From: Microcoleus sp. AS-A8
Lineage (GTDB): Bacteria > Cyanobacteriota > Cyanobacteriia > Cyanobacteriales > Coleofasciculaceae
Direction: 5' to 3'
Assembly: GCA_039962225.1 (NCBI GenBank)
Contig: JAMPKV010000008.1
Location: forward strand, 62,001-126,000
DNA length: 64,000 nt
How positions within the stretch are numbered: the stretch's first letter is position 1; the number at the start of each line of letters is the position of its first letter. Positions 55,573 through 64,000 of this stretch are shown here, piece after piece. The notes below the pieces were generated by a model. It saw nothing but the letters and a program-made list of their open reading frames with translations. It was not told the origin of the DNA and did not search any database. Made by a program: the position numbers and the translations under genes.

Positions 55573-56178
55573 TTAAGAAGGCTGGAGCGGATAAAATAAG
55601 CCATCGTTGGGATCGTACTCCCACGGTATACCCTGCGGGTCACGCGCCTCTGACCAAAACGGAAAATTCACGCGATCCTTCTGACGACTGATAGCACTTG
55701 GGGAGTAAGGATATCCGGTTTTGGGATTAATCAAGCGTTGAGCTAAATCCGAGGGATGGAGTGGCTCAATCAGCAGTTCGGATGACCTCTTTTTCGGGGC
55801 AGGTAATCGACCGGATGCCCGGAGAATCTGAAAATACTTGTCTAAGCGCTGCTCAAATTTATCGAAACGCCCACGCGCTTGGAGCAGTTCTGCTTGCATC
55901 TGTTGGTGAACGGCCTCGTCAACGAGTCTGTCTACGGCTTCCAGGCGTTCGTTAATCGTTTCATCGATAAAGATTTTGACAGACTTGACTTGTTCTCTTA
56001 ACTCATTGACTTGAGTTAAGAGACTTGTGAGTTTGTCCGATGGAATGTCTTGGGTTCCTAATAGCTGCCGGATGACTCGTTGAGCAGTCAGACTCGCGTT
56101 CTCCTCGGAGCTAGCATACTGCATCAGCAGAGCGACCTCTTCATCTTTGAGACGGAATGAGATTAACTGAGTGCCCAT
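55573..56178 (-). CDS. Coiled-coil protein with ribbon-helix-helix-like N-terminus
   Basis: A 201-residue soluble protein. The start MGTQLISFRLKDEEVALLMQYAS is typical of ribbon-helix-helix DNA-binding proteins, and a coiled coil follows (about residues 52-115, LLTQVNELREQVKSVKIFI). The C-terminal part (PSDLAQRLINPKTGYPYSPSAISRQKD) is unusual and ends with an aromatic, Pro-rich segment. I do not recognise the family. It converges with the Mut7-C gene and has no operon partner visible. A DNA-binding role is inference. Confidence 0.75.
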   Translation of the reverse strand: MGTQLISFRLKDEEVALLMQYASSEENASLTAQRVIRQLLGTQDIPSDKLTSLLTQVNELREQVKSVKIFIDETINERLEAVDRLVDEAVHQQMQAELLQARGRFDKFEQRLDKYFQILRASGRLPAPKKRSSELLIEPLHPSDLAQRLINPKTGYPYSPSAISRQKDRVNFPFWSEARDPQGIPWEYDPNDGLFYPLQPS

Positions 56179-56298
56179 CTGTGTGCGACCACTTGTAGAT
56201 TGCTGTAGTTTTTTCTTAGTCTAAACTCCAGTTCTGAGCACTCACCTGAAATTTTAGTTACAACAACGGCATAGAGCGCTGGTTTCAATTCTAACCAC

Positions 56299-56322
56299 GC
56301 ACAAGAGCGATCGCTCTTGTGC
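56299..56322. repeat. Perfect 24-base HIP1 palindrome
   Basis: GCACAAGAGCGATCGCTCTTGTGC reads the same on both strands, centred on a HIP1 core. It may act as a bidirectional stop or be an interspersed palindrome. It lies in the 340-base gap before the pilT-like gene. Confidence 0.8.
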
Positions 56323-56518
56323 TGCCCCAAAGGGGAAATCGCGTAAGAGCATTGCCCAAAAGGCAATTGTCGAGAATGAGTGCGATAGGATATCTCGCCA
56401 GACAGATGAGGATGTTAGCAGAAAGTGCATATCCTCCTCAGTCTCCAGAGATACATCACTGTATGTGCCTTCACAAGCAGGTTTCAAAACCCATGATTAA
56501 AGTTACTCAAGCTCCAAC

Positions 56519-57268
56519 ATGACAATGGAGGATTTGAAATTACCGAAAGTATTCAAAACAATATGCAAATACCACAACGGCTTAATCTTAGTCACAGGGC
56601 CAACGGGTTCTGGAAAATCGACAACGTTGGCAGCAATGGTTGATTACCTTAATGAGATGCCAAAGCATATTATTACCATTGAAGACCCCATTGAGTTTGT
56701 GCATGAAAGTCGCAAGGCAGTGATTGATCAGCGGGAAGTGGGTCTTCACACGCTGAAATTTGATACAGCGCTTAAAGCATCTTTACGGGAAGACCCGGAT
56801 GTGATATTAATTGGGGAAATGCGCGACAAGGAAACGGTTAATACCGCCCTGAAAGCAGCGCAAACTGGGCACTTAGTTTTTGGTACGTTGCATACCAATA
56901 GTGCCGTCAAAACAATAGAACGAATTCTCAATCTTTATAACCCAGATGAGCAGGCTCCGATGCGAATCCAGGTAGCTGAATCTTTAGTTGGTGTCATTGC
57001 TCAAACTTTGGTGCGAACCACGGATGAGAAACGTGCTGCTGCTCATGAAATTATGATCAATACTGAGGCGCTCAAAGACTACATTAAACGCGGTGAAGTC
57101 GATGAAATTGAGGCGCTCATTCCCAAATGTGCGATCGATGGTATGTGTACCATGAATCAGTCACTCTATCAGCTTTACAGACATGGTCGCATTACTGAGC
57201 AGACAGCGCTTGACGCATCACCGAACCGTGCTGAAATGACTAAAATGCTTAAACAGGTAACAACGTGA
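56519..57268 (+). CDS. PilT-like ATPase lacking the N-terminal domain
   Basis: A 249-residue protein from the ATG at 56519. It carries the secretion-ATPase core: Walker A GPTGSGKSTTLA, Asp box DPIEFVHES, Walker B DPDVILIGEMRD and His box HLVFGTLHTN. It is closest to PilT, the type IV pilus retraction motor, but complete PilT is about 360 residues and this copy lacks the N-terminal PAS-like domain needed for ring assembly. I see no remnant of that domain upstream in any frame. The gene could be a relic or a shortened working paralogue. PilB/PilC neighbours are absent. Confidence 0.85.
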   Translation: MTMEDLKLPKVFKTICKYHNGLILVTGPTGSGKSTTLAAMVDYLNEMPKHIITIEDPIEFVHESRKAVIDQREVGLHTLKFDTALKASLREDPDVILIGEMRDKETVNTALKAAQTGHLVFGTLHTNSAVKTIERILNLYNPDEQAPMRIQVAESLVGVIAQTLVRTTDEKRAAAHEIMINTEALKDYIKRGEVDEIEALIPKCAIDGMCTMNQSLYQLYRHGRITEQTALDASPNRAEMTKMLKQVTT

Positions 57269-57340
57269 AGAAGGCACAGGGCAGGAAGCAAATGGCTCCA
57301 GAAAACTCATGCAAATGGCACATCCTTACCCCATCCGTTG

Positions 57341-60211
57341 TTAAAGTTTCCTGCCCTTAAGCAAATACGTGAGCATATCTCCCTTACCTTTGACAGGAAC
57401 GACTCCCCGTTCCTCAAAGATAAACTTTTCCTTGCATCGATGGTAAGTGGTAGCTGTAACCTGAATACAACCAGGCAATCCGTGGGATTCCATGCGGCTG
57501 GCTGTATTTACCGTGTCTCCCCACAAGTCATAAATAAACTTTTTAATCCCAATCACTCCCGCAACAACGGGACCGGTATTGATGCCAATGCGAAGCTGAA
57601 CGGGTACACTCAACTGGATGGCTTGGTGAGCAATTTCCCGTTGCATATCGAGCGCCATCTGAGCCACTGCCTCGGCGTGATCCAGGCGAATCATGGGTAA
57701 ACCCCCGGCTAACATGTAAGCATCCCCGATCGTTTTAATCTTCTCTAAACCGTGTTGCTCTGCTAGCTGGTCAAAAGTAGAAAAGATTTCATTGAGCAAA
57801 TTGACCAATTTTTCTGGCGAAGTGTGAGCCGATATAGGGGTAAAGCCAACAATGTCGGCAAACAGAACGGTTGCCTCATCGAAGCGTTCAGCTAAAGAAC
57901 CCGGATTTTGCTTAAGCTGGTCTGCGATCGCCTTGGGTAAAATATTGAGCAATAACTGCTCTGACTTTTCTTGTTCTATCCTGAGTGCCTCTTCTGTAAG
58001 CTTGCGCTTTGTAATATCTTCAACAATCCCTTCGTAGTAAAGCAGCTTCCCTTTTTCATCGCGCACCACACGAGCGTTTTCACTAATCCAGATGATGCTG
58101 CCATCGGAGCGATACACCTGAGATTCAAAATCAGAAACCTCTTTATGGTGATCTAAAGCCGCAAGAAACTCGGCTCTCCGGTTGGGGTTGACATAAAGTT
58201 GTCGTCCAATATTCGTAAGTCGGGCGATGAGTTCTTCCGGGGATTTGTAGCCATACATTCGGGCCAGTGCTGGATTAGCACTCAGGTAGCAGCCATCGGC
58301 TGTCGTCTGGAAAATGCCCTCAATCGCGTTCTCAAAGATACTGCGATATTTCTCTTCAGCTTCTCGCAAGGCTGACTCGGCTCGTTTGCGTTCCGTAATA
58401 TTCCGCGCTACAAAAATTACCTGATCCGTCATGAAGGGTGAAGCCGTCGCAAACAACCATTCTCGTTTGCCGTTAATGGGCAGACTATACTCGACTCGGA
58501 TTGTAGCTTGAGTAAATAAAGCCCGTTGGATGCCATCGAAAACCAAATCCGCCGCTTGCCTGGGCAGCACCTCATGGACAGTTTTACCAATCCGTTGAGC
58601 CGTTGGTTTGTAAACCAAGGCTGGATTCCATTGAATGAACTTTAAATAGCGCCCTTGGGCATCGAAGACCATCACTGTATCACTCATGGCTTCTAAGAGG
58701 GCACGGAGTTCAGCCTCTGAGGCTTGGATTTGGCTGTAGAGTTGGGATTGGGTCATGGCGATCGCCAAGGAATCGGTGACACACTGTAACAGTTCCCGCT
58801 CTGCGTCATTCCAAAACGAACGGGTAGCCGGGGTGCAAATCAGATAGCCTAGGGTGACACTATCTTGTCGGACGGGTTGAACTAAATAGCTGTGTGGTTC
58901 TAATTGTAAGGGTGAGGTATTGAGGCAAGGCGTTGCTCGCTTGCAGAACATCAGTTCACCCTGTTGTAGGCGAGATTCAAACTCCGTCAATGTTGACCCA
59001 TCAAATGGTGTCAGTTGCGCTATTGTGCCTGGTTTGCAGTATTCCCGCCGAATCTTCAAAGTTTGCTGTTGGGAGTCCACCGTAACGTAAATGACTCGTT
59101 CTAGTTGCAACAGAGTGCCTAATTCCTCCACCGTGGTTTGCAAAATTTGGTCGAGGTCGAGAGACGCACGAATCCGCTCAGTCAGTCGATTTAGGAGGGC
59201 TTCTCGTTCAGCCAGAGCACGAGTTTGCTCTAAAGAGAAGACTTGCCATAACGCTGTAATAGTAGCAATGGCTAAGAGTCCCCCCAAGACTGACGCTAAT
59301 AGATTGAGTGCCCGTAACTTGGATTCTATAATCTCGTGCGGAATCACCAATGCGATCGACCAGTCAGCTTGGTGTAGGGGGAAGTAGGCAACATAGACCC
59401 ATTTTCCCTCCATTTTTACCCGCGAAATCCCGCTATGCTTATATACCATCTGGCGGGCGACTTTTGCCAAGTCAGGGTCTTTTGCCTGTAGAAAACTGGG
59501 TGTTGGTTGATCGAGATTGCCCTCTAAACTCTTATTAGGATGGACAATTGGCATTCCTTCAGAACTAAGAGCAAAGGCATAACTCCCAGAGCCATATTTC
59601 AGATTCTCCACCACGCGAGTCACTCGCTCTAAACGAATATTGGCATTGATTAGCCCAATGGGCTGTTTGGCAGTGGCATTTGACCGGATGGGGGCAACAA
59701 TCGGAATGACAACGTGCCTAAGGCTGCGAGAAATGACGGGATCGCCCACATATACTTGCCCAGCCATTCCCTTTTGAAAGTATTTGCGGTCTTTTACATT
59801 CACTGTTGCTCGACCCACTTTGGTGGTGTAAAACGAACCATCAGGGTTGACGAGGGAAAAATTGTAGAAGTCCAAGGCATGTTCTACTTCGGATTTTAAA
59901 TAGGGTTGTACCACCGACCAATTTTTTGTCTGTGCCGTGGGAGTATTGGCGATCGCTTCTACCCTAACCTTCTGGATGGCTAGCCATTCATCGATTTCAT
60001 CACTCCTTCGCTGAACCTTCAACAGAGCATTTTGCTTTAAATTGTCTAGAATCAGTCCACGCACAACAGAGTAGCTGATTAGGGCAGTTGCGCTCACCAC
60101 AACAGTTGTTGTGCTGATCACGAGCAGCATAACGAATTTGCGAGGTTGCCATTGTTGCCGAACGCCAAGCCTTCCTAAACGAGTCAACTCCTGCCACTTT
60201 GACATCGTCAA
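57341..60211 (-). CDS. Cache-GAF-PAS-PAS class III adenylate cyclase
   Basis: A 956-residue transmembrane cyclase. The N-terminus has one transmembrane helix (about 28-48), a double-Cache-type extracellular sensor to about 300, and a second transmembrane helix (about 303-325). The cytoplasmic part has a GAF domain (about 345-495), two PAS domains (about 505-620 and 625-745) and the class III cyclase domain (about 775-956; LFADIVGFT, GDAYMLAGG, GINTGPVVAG). The substrate-selecting lysine in EKIKTIGDAY and aspartate in YDLWGDTVN are those of adenylate rather than guanylate cyclase. It should make cAMP in response to an unknown external ligand. Confidence 0.95.
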   Translation of the reverse strand: MTMSKWQELTRLGRLGVRQQWQPRKFVMLLVISTTTVVVSATALISYSVVRGLILDNLKQNALLKVQRRSDEIDEWLAIQKVRVEAIANTPTAQTKNWSVVQPYLKSEVEHALDFYNFSLVNPDGSFYTTKVGRATVNVKDRKYFQKGMAGQVYVGDPVISRSLRHVVIPIVAPIRSNATAKQPIGLINANIRLERVTRVVENLKYGSGSYAFALSSEGMPIVHPNKSLEGNLDQPTPSFLQAKDPDLAKVARQMVYKHSGISRVKMEGKWVYVAYFPLHQADWSIALVIPHEIIESKLRALNLLASVLGGLLAIATITALWQVFSLEQTRALAEREALLNRLTERIRASLDLDQILQTTVEELGTLLQLERVIYVTVDSQQQTLKIRREYCKPGTIAQLTPFDGSTLTEFESRLQQGELMFCKRATPCLNTSPLQLEPHSYLVQPVRQDSVTLGYLICTPATRSFWNDAERELLQCVTDSLAIAMTQSQLYSQIQASEAELRALLEAMSDTVMVFDAQGRYLKFIQWNPALVYKPTAQRIGKTVHEVLPRQAADLVFDGIQRALFTQATIRVEYSLPINGKREWLFATASPFMTDQVIFVARNITERKRAESALREAEEKYRSIFENAIEGIFQTTADGCYLSANPALARMYGYKSPEELIARLTNIGRQLYVNPNRRAEFLAALDHHKEVSDFESQVYRSDGSIIWISENARVVRDEKGKLLYYEGIVEDITKRKLTEEALRIEQEKSEQLLLNILPKAIADQLKQNPGSLAERFDEATVLFADIVGFTPISAHTSPEKLVNLLNEIFSTFDQLAEQHGLEKIKTIGDAYMLAGGLPMIRLDHAEAVAQMALDMQREIAHQAIQLSVPVQLRIGINTGPVVAGVIGIKKFIYDLWGDTVNTASRMESHGLPGCIQVTATTYHRCKEKFIFEERGVVPVKGKGDMLTYLLKGRKL

Positions 60212-60402
60212 GCTCCTTCTGGGCTAAGATTTTGTTGAGCATCAAAGATGTCACACCCGACTTATTTCCTGCACCTATTTGACGGCAATTCTGATATGTG
60301 TTAAACCTTTCAACACTCATGCCGTAGCTAAAAGCAAGCCGGACTATATAAAGTCTCTTCTTACTAAAGTAATCGGTTTAAGCGATATAGGGTGAGCAGG
60401 GG

Positions 60403-61236
60403 TTAGGGCTGAGGATGCGACTGTCCAACCAATTGAGCAAATTTCCGCAAGGCTGCTGCATATTGATCACCCGCCACCCACATCAAATCATTGTGACTGG
60501 CTTCATCGACCCACAATGAGAATTTAGGTTCATTCGCCGCCGCCAACAGTTTTTGTCCATGCTGGAAGGGAATAATTTCGTCGGCTTTTCCATGCATAAT
60601 CAGTACCGGACATTTCACTTTTTTGATTTTGTTGAGGTTAGAGAATTTATCAAAAGGCAGGAGGGGAAACGGGATCACCACTCGAAACGCTGAGGTAAAG
60701 CTGCTTTCCATAATTAACCCTGCCAATGGTTGGCGTGACGCTAAATCAACCGCTGAGCCACCTCCGACGGAACGTCCAAATGCAATAATCTTTTGTGCGG
60801 GTACGCCCAGTTGCTGAATCAAATAATTGTAGACGGTTTCAATATCTCGATAGGCATGGCGTTCTGAGGGCTTACCCTCGCTGGTACCATACCCCCGATA
60901 ATCGTAAGCAAACACACTAAACCCTATTTTTTGCAGGGATTGCAACACAGGCTGGATATCTCCTAAGTCTTCAGCATTCCCGTGAATATACACAATGGTG
61001 TATTGAGATGCCGGATTCGGAAGATAAACTGCTGAAAGCTGGATCTGATCGTGAGTCGTCACCTTGAGAATGTCGCTGGTGTCGGAATAGCTGGAGGGTT
61101 GAGGCAAAAAGATCTTGCCGTCGGCAAAGAAAAAGACATAAAGGCAAAAAAACGTGTAAATGAAGATGAGGGAGCGTATCAGTCGTTTGAAGGTAAATTC
61201 ACCCCATAGCAATCGTTGGAGGGTTTGTTTATCCAT
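60403..61236 (-). CDS. Alpha/beta hydrolase (membrane-anchored)
   Basis: A 277-residue hydrolase with an N-terminal transmembrane segment (about residues 19-40). The nucleophile elbow GRSVGG, an acid in LIMHGKADEIIPF and the final histidine in DEASHNDLMW complete the triad, and YIHGNAEDLGDI supplies the oxyanion part. It belongs to the S33/esterase-like group (BEM46-type). Substrate unknown. Single gene, convergent-divergent context. Confidence 0.93.
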   Translation of the reverse strand: MDKQTLQRLLWGEFTFKRLIRSLIFIYTFFCLYVFFFADGKIFLPQPSSYSDTSDILKVTTHDQIQLSAVYLPNPASQYTIVYIHGNAEDLGDIQPVLQSLQKIGFSVFAYDYRGYGTSEGKPSERHAYRDIETVYNYLIQQLGVPAQKIIAFGRSVGGGSAVDLASRQPLAGLIMESSFTSAFRVVIPFPLLPFDKFSNLNKIKKVKCPVLIMHGKADEIIPFQHGQKLLAAANEPKFSLWVDEASHNDLMWVAGDQYAAALRKFAQLVGQSHPQP

Positions 61237-61468
61237 AGGTAGGCAGGACGATAGATCACAAGTAAGCGGTCAGTATAACCGGAAGCTTAACCAGGGGGTT
61301 GGGGTACTTGCCTCTCGACGGACTAGTTTATGGGGGAAATCTGCAAGCTTTAGCGTATTGCCAATAACGGCTTGGGTTTGTCACAATCCGTTAGCTTAGT
61401 TTTGAACTCCCACGGGTGAGAAGTTGTAAACTTAGCTCTGCTGTTCTGCTGTGTAGTGAGGATGTGAG

Positions 61469-61861
61469 ATGACATTGGAATATCCTGAAGATTTGAAATA
61501 TTTAGAGACTCACGAGTATGTCAGGCTCGATGGGGAAATTGCCACCCTTGGCATTAGTGCTTTTGCCGTTGACCAGTTGGGGGATATCGTGTTTCTGGAA
61601 CTTCCAGAAATCGGTGATGCGTTAGAAAAAGGCGAAAGCTTTGGCAGTATTGAATCAGTGAAGGCGGTTGAGGATTTGAATGCTCCGATCTCCGGAACGG
61701 TGATTGAGCGCAACGAAGCGATGATTGAGTCTCCTGAATTGATCGCAGAAGACCCTTATGGTGAAGGTTGGTTAGTCAAGCTACGCATCAATGATGCGGA
61801 TGAATTAATCGATTCGTTGTCCGTGAATGAGTATCGCGAACAGGTAGAAGGAGAAGAATAG
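61469..61861 (+). CDS. gcvH: Glycine cleavage system H protein
   Basis: A 130-residue lipoyl carrier that shuttles the aminomethyl group between P, T and L proteins. The lipoyl-lysine is Lys65 in [12 protein letters not shown]. The rest of the biotinyl/lipoyl-like fold is complete. A GAGGA ribosome site precedes the ATG. gcvT is at 52710; the P protein gene (gcvP) is not in the window. Confidence 0.97.
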   Translation: MTLEYPEDLKYLETHEYVRLDGEIATLGISAFAVDQLGDIVFLELPEIGDALEKGESFGSIESVKAVEDLNAPISGTVIERNEAMIESPELIAEDPYGEGWLVKLRINDADELIDSLSVNEYREQVEGEE

Positions 61862-62461
61862 GACGCTCTATCTGCCAATTCAGCGTATAGGTTCAGGCAA
61901 CAGGGAAGGAGGAGAGGTTCCCGACTTGGAGTGAGCCACCAAGGCCGATGGGACAAACATCAGTACCGACTATCCCTGCCGCCTTAAGGCTTGGATACCA
62001 TGTGTTTAACCATAAGCTGTCCCGTAGATCAACTTATGGGTAAAGTCGCAGAATATCCAAGTTTTGCAGAACTAGTTATTATGCGGATGGCGAGACTCGA
62101 ACTCGCAAGGCAAAGCCACACGCCCCTCAAACGTGCGCGTATACCAATTCCGCCACATCCGCGTATTGCTGATTATAGCAAAAAGAAAGAAATTTTACTG
62201 AAAATATTTTTTTCCTGATTAGTACACCACTAAAGGAGTTAAAGAACATCAATGTAGGCGTTCGGCTGACCTCCCGCTTGGGGATGGATGAATGCTTCGT
62301 GAAAAAAAGTGAATATCCCAGCGTCAGGGTCTACGGGTAAACGACCTGACTCACTCATGAGGCTTCGCAACCCTAGCCACAACACAACTTTTCACAAAAA
62401 GTACAAATAGGGTGCGCGATCGCCTCTATCCTATCTGATACGGGTATAGCAGCGCTGTTCT
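61862..62461. other. Intergenic region gcvH to accC
   Basis: It contains the tRNA-Leu gene at 62083-62162 (minus). Outside it, nothing coding is seen. The last 60 bases before accC hold TACAAAT-like sequence that could be a promoter -10. Confidence 0.5.
62083..62162 (-). tRNA. tRNA-Leu (anticodon GAG)
   Basis: On the minus strand the sequence folds as a class II tRNA. The acceptor arms are GCGGATG and CATCCGC, the anticodon stem CACGT/GCGTG holds the loop TTGAGGG (anticodon GAG), a short variable arm (GGC/GCC) follows, and the T stem GCGAG/CTCGC encloses TTCGAGT. No CCA is encoded. It decodes CUC/CUU leucine codons. Confidence 0.95.
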
Positions 62462-63817
62462 ATGCATTTTTCAAAAATTTTGATTGCCAATCGTGGGGAG
62501 ATTGCCCTGCGGATTCTCCGAACCTGTGAAGAAATGGGGATTGCCACTGTTGCCGTCCACTCCACCATTGACCGACACGCCCTTCATGTCCAACTCGCCG
62601 ATGAAGCCGTTTGCATTGGTGATTCCCCCAGTAGCAAAAGTTATCTCAATATTCCCAACATTATTGCCGCCGCCCTGACACGTAACGCCACGGCGATTCA
62701 TCCCGGTTATGGCTTTTTGGCAGAAAATGCTCGCTTTGCCGAAATTTGTGCCGATCATCAAATTTCCTTCATTGGCCCCACCCCAGACGCCATTCGAGCC
62801 ATGGGCGATAAATCCACCGCCAAAGAAACGATGATTCGTGCGGGTGTTCCCACCGTGCCAGGAAGTGAGGGACTTCTGATGAGCGAACGAGAAGCCCATG
62901 CGATCGCCCAGAAAATTGGCCTGCCCGTGATGATCAAAGCCACGGCGGGAGGAGGGGGACGGGGAATGCGCCTCGTTAGGGAAGAGTGCGACTTAACCAA
63001 ACTCTTCCTTGCCGCCCAGGGAGAAGCTGAAGCCGCCTTTGGCAATCCCGGCGTCTATCTCGAAAAATTTGTCGAACGTCCCCGCCACATCGAATTTCAA
63101 ATCTTAGCTGACAGCTACGGTAACGTAATCCATCTCGGTGAGCGCGACTGCTCCATCCAACGGCGACATCAAAAACTCTTAGAAGAAGCGCCCAGTCCAG
63201 CCCTCACCCCGGAACTGCGGGAAAAGATGGGGATGGCAGCCGTCATGGCGGCAAAGTCGATCAACTATGTGGGTGCGGGTACCGTCGAGTTTCTCTTAGA
63301 TGCCTCAGGTGCCTTCTACTTCATGGAAATGAACACCCGCATCCAAGTTGAGCATCCCGTTACCGAGATGATCACTGGTTTAGACTTGATTGCCGAACAA
63401 ATTCGCATCGCCCAAGGCGAGAGATTACAACTGACCCAAGACCAAGTTGTTCTCAAAGGTCATGCCATTGAATGTCGGATTAATGCCGAAGACCCCGATC
63501 ATAACTTCCGTCCCCAACCCGGACGCATTAGCGGTTACCTGCCACCGGGAGGCCCTGGCGTTCGCATGGATTCCCACGTTTACACCGATTACGAAATCCC
63601 GCCCTACTACGACTCGTTAATTGGCAAGTTAATTGTTTGGGGACCCAACCGTGAGGCAGCCATTCGACGGATGAAACGAGCGCTGCGGGAGTGTGCGGTT
63701 ACGGGAGTGCCAACCACGATTGGTTTCCATCAAAAAATCTTAGAAACACCCGCATTTCTTAAAGGGGAAGTTTATACCAATTTTGTCGAGCAAATGATGA
63801 ACGCTGCCAAGGGTTAA
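62462..63817 (+). CDS. accC: Biotin carboxylase, acetyl-CoA carboxylase subunit
   Basis: A 451-residue ATP-grasp enzyme that carboxylates the biotin on AccB to start fatty acid synthesis. Visible motifs: the N-terminal domain [22 protein letters not shown], glycine-rich loop [11 protein letters not shown], the bicarbonate/biotin-binding [20 protein letters not shown] and active-site [14 protein letters not shown]. Length is typical. accB is not in the window, which is common in cyanobacteria. It is followed by a gap and a minus-strand gene at the window edge. Confidence 0.98.
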   Translation: MHFSKILIANRGEIALRILRTCEEMGIATVAVHSTIDRHALHVQLADEAVCIGDSPSSKSYLNIPNIIAAALTRNATAIHPGYGFLAENARFAEICADHQISFIGPTPDAIRAMGDKSTAKETMIRAGVPTVPGSEGLLMSEREAHAIAQKIGLPVMIKATAGGGGRGMRLVREECDLTKLFLAAQGEAEAAFGNPGVYLEKFVERPRHIEFQILADSYGNVIHLGERDCSIQRRHQKLLEEAPSPALTPELREKMGMAAVMAAKSINYVGAGTVEFLLDASGAFYFMEMNTRIQVEHPVTEMITGLDLIAEQIRIAQGERLQLTQDQVVLKGHAIECRINAEDPDHNFRPQPGRISGYLPPGGPGVRMDSHVYTDYEIPPYYDSLIGKLIVWGPNREAAIRRMKRALRECAVTGVPTTIGFHQKILETPAFLKGEVYTNFVEQMMNAAKG

Positions 63818-63958
63818 GGGTTAGGGGTAGCCACGGGGAAAGAATGAAGGACGAAGTATAAAGTATTGCCACTGCATCTGGGGCGACGCCTTGCTGTGCG
63901 GGGAATGGGCATGGTGCGCTCACGCTAACATCCTTTATACTTCTATACTTCAAACTTT

Positions 63959-64000
63959 TTAATGCATCATCAGTAGTCCTTGCTGACCCAGCAGAATTTC
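63959..64000 (-). CDS. C-terminal end of a minus-strand gene (partial)
   Basis: Reading the minus strand from the window edge, one frame gives EILLGQQGLLMMH and a TAA at 63959. Only 13 residues are inside the window, so the protein cannot be identified. An intact downstream gene is likely but this is a short segment and could be chance. Confidence 0.35.
   Translation of the reverse strand, partial: EILLGQQGLLMMH

Noticed and set aside
1-64000. CRISPR array
   Set aside because: No regularly spaced direct repeats of about 28-37 bases were seen anywhere in the window; the repeated elements are isolated palindromes or coding repeats.

Overview
The window looks like a chromosomal segment of a filamentous cyanobacterium. 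Evidence: many HIP1-type GCGATCGC octamers, several cyanobacteria-typical families (the Ftn2/ARC6 division protein, DUF1815, DUF2839, DUF760, a CP12-like peptide), large CHAT-TPR and filamentous-haemagglutinin genes, a multidomain class III adenylate cyclase, and intergenic DNA rich in short palindromes. I cannot name the genus with confidence; a Coleofasciculus/Moorena-type organism would fit.

Region by region. 0-2.5 kb: a Deg/HtrA protease and the tyrosine-pathway dehydrogenase TyrA (minus). 2.6-4.2 kb: a pentapeptide-repeat protein with an unrecognised C-terminal domain. 4.2-14.4 kb: a tandem minus-strand array of two-partner-secretion exoproteins (two intact, one decayed copy) followed by a CHAT-TPR protease-like protein. 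14.6-24 kb: a helicase-like protein with degenerate motifs, DUF2839, DUF1815, PdhA, Ftn2/ARC6 and a Ser/Thr kinase with TPRs. 24-28.3 kb: a small adhesin-E-like secreted protein and the TldE/TldD pair, with a CP12-tail peptide between them. 28.3-31.5 kb: a small accessory patch (NB-ARC remnant, two Gly/Ala-rich membrane proteins, a frameshifted Uma2-type gene) bracketed by tldD and a decayed second copy of the tldD 5' end. 31.9-35.4 kb: a small repeat protein and a four-GAF protein carrying a STAND-type C-terminal module. 36-39.6 kb: a three-gene cluster matching the URC uracil-catabolism set (GTP cyclohydrolase II-like, DUF1688, uracil phosphoribosyltransferase). 39.9-41.3 kb: a rolling-circle Rep gene with a convergent small gene. 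41.9-44.7 kb: secA. 45-50.6 kb: DUF760, a frameshifted small gene, SpoIIM-like/paralogous membrane proteins/RDD, a monooxygenase-like protein and DUF6176. 51-57.3 kb: small genes, an NB-ARC-TPR remnant, a palindromic repeat element, gcvT, cupin, Mut7-C protein, a coiled-coil protein and a PilT lacking its N-domain. 57.3-64 kb: Cache-GAF-PAS-cyclase, alpha/beta hydrolase, gcvH, tRNA-Leu(GAG), accC and the tail of a further minus-strand gene.

Most of the window is housekeeping. gcvT and gcvH belong to one pathway though 8 kb apart; tldE and tldD form one protease. The least explained parts are the 28.3-31.5 kb patch, the FHA/CHAT array, the CP12-tail peptide and the Rep locus. Much of the remaining signal is gene decay: at least five broken or partial genes can be read directly from the sequence. 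All family assignments are from reading motifs, with no database search.
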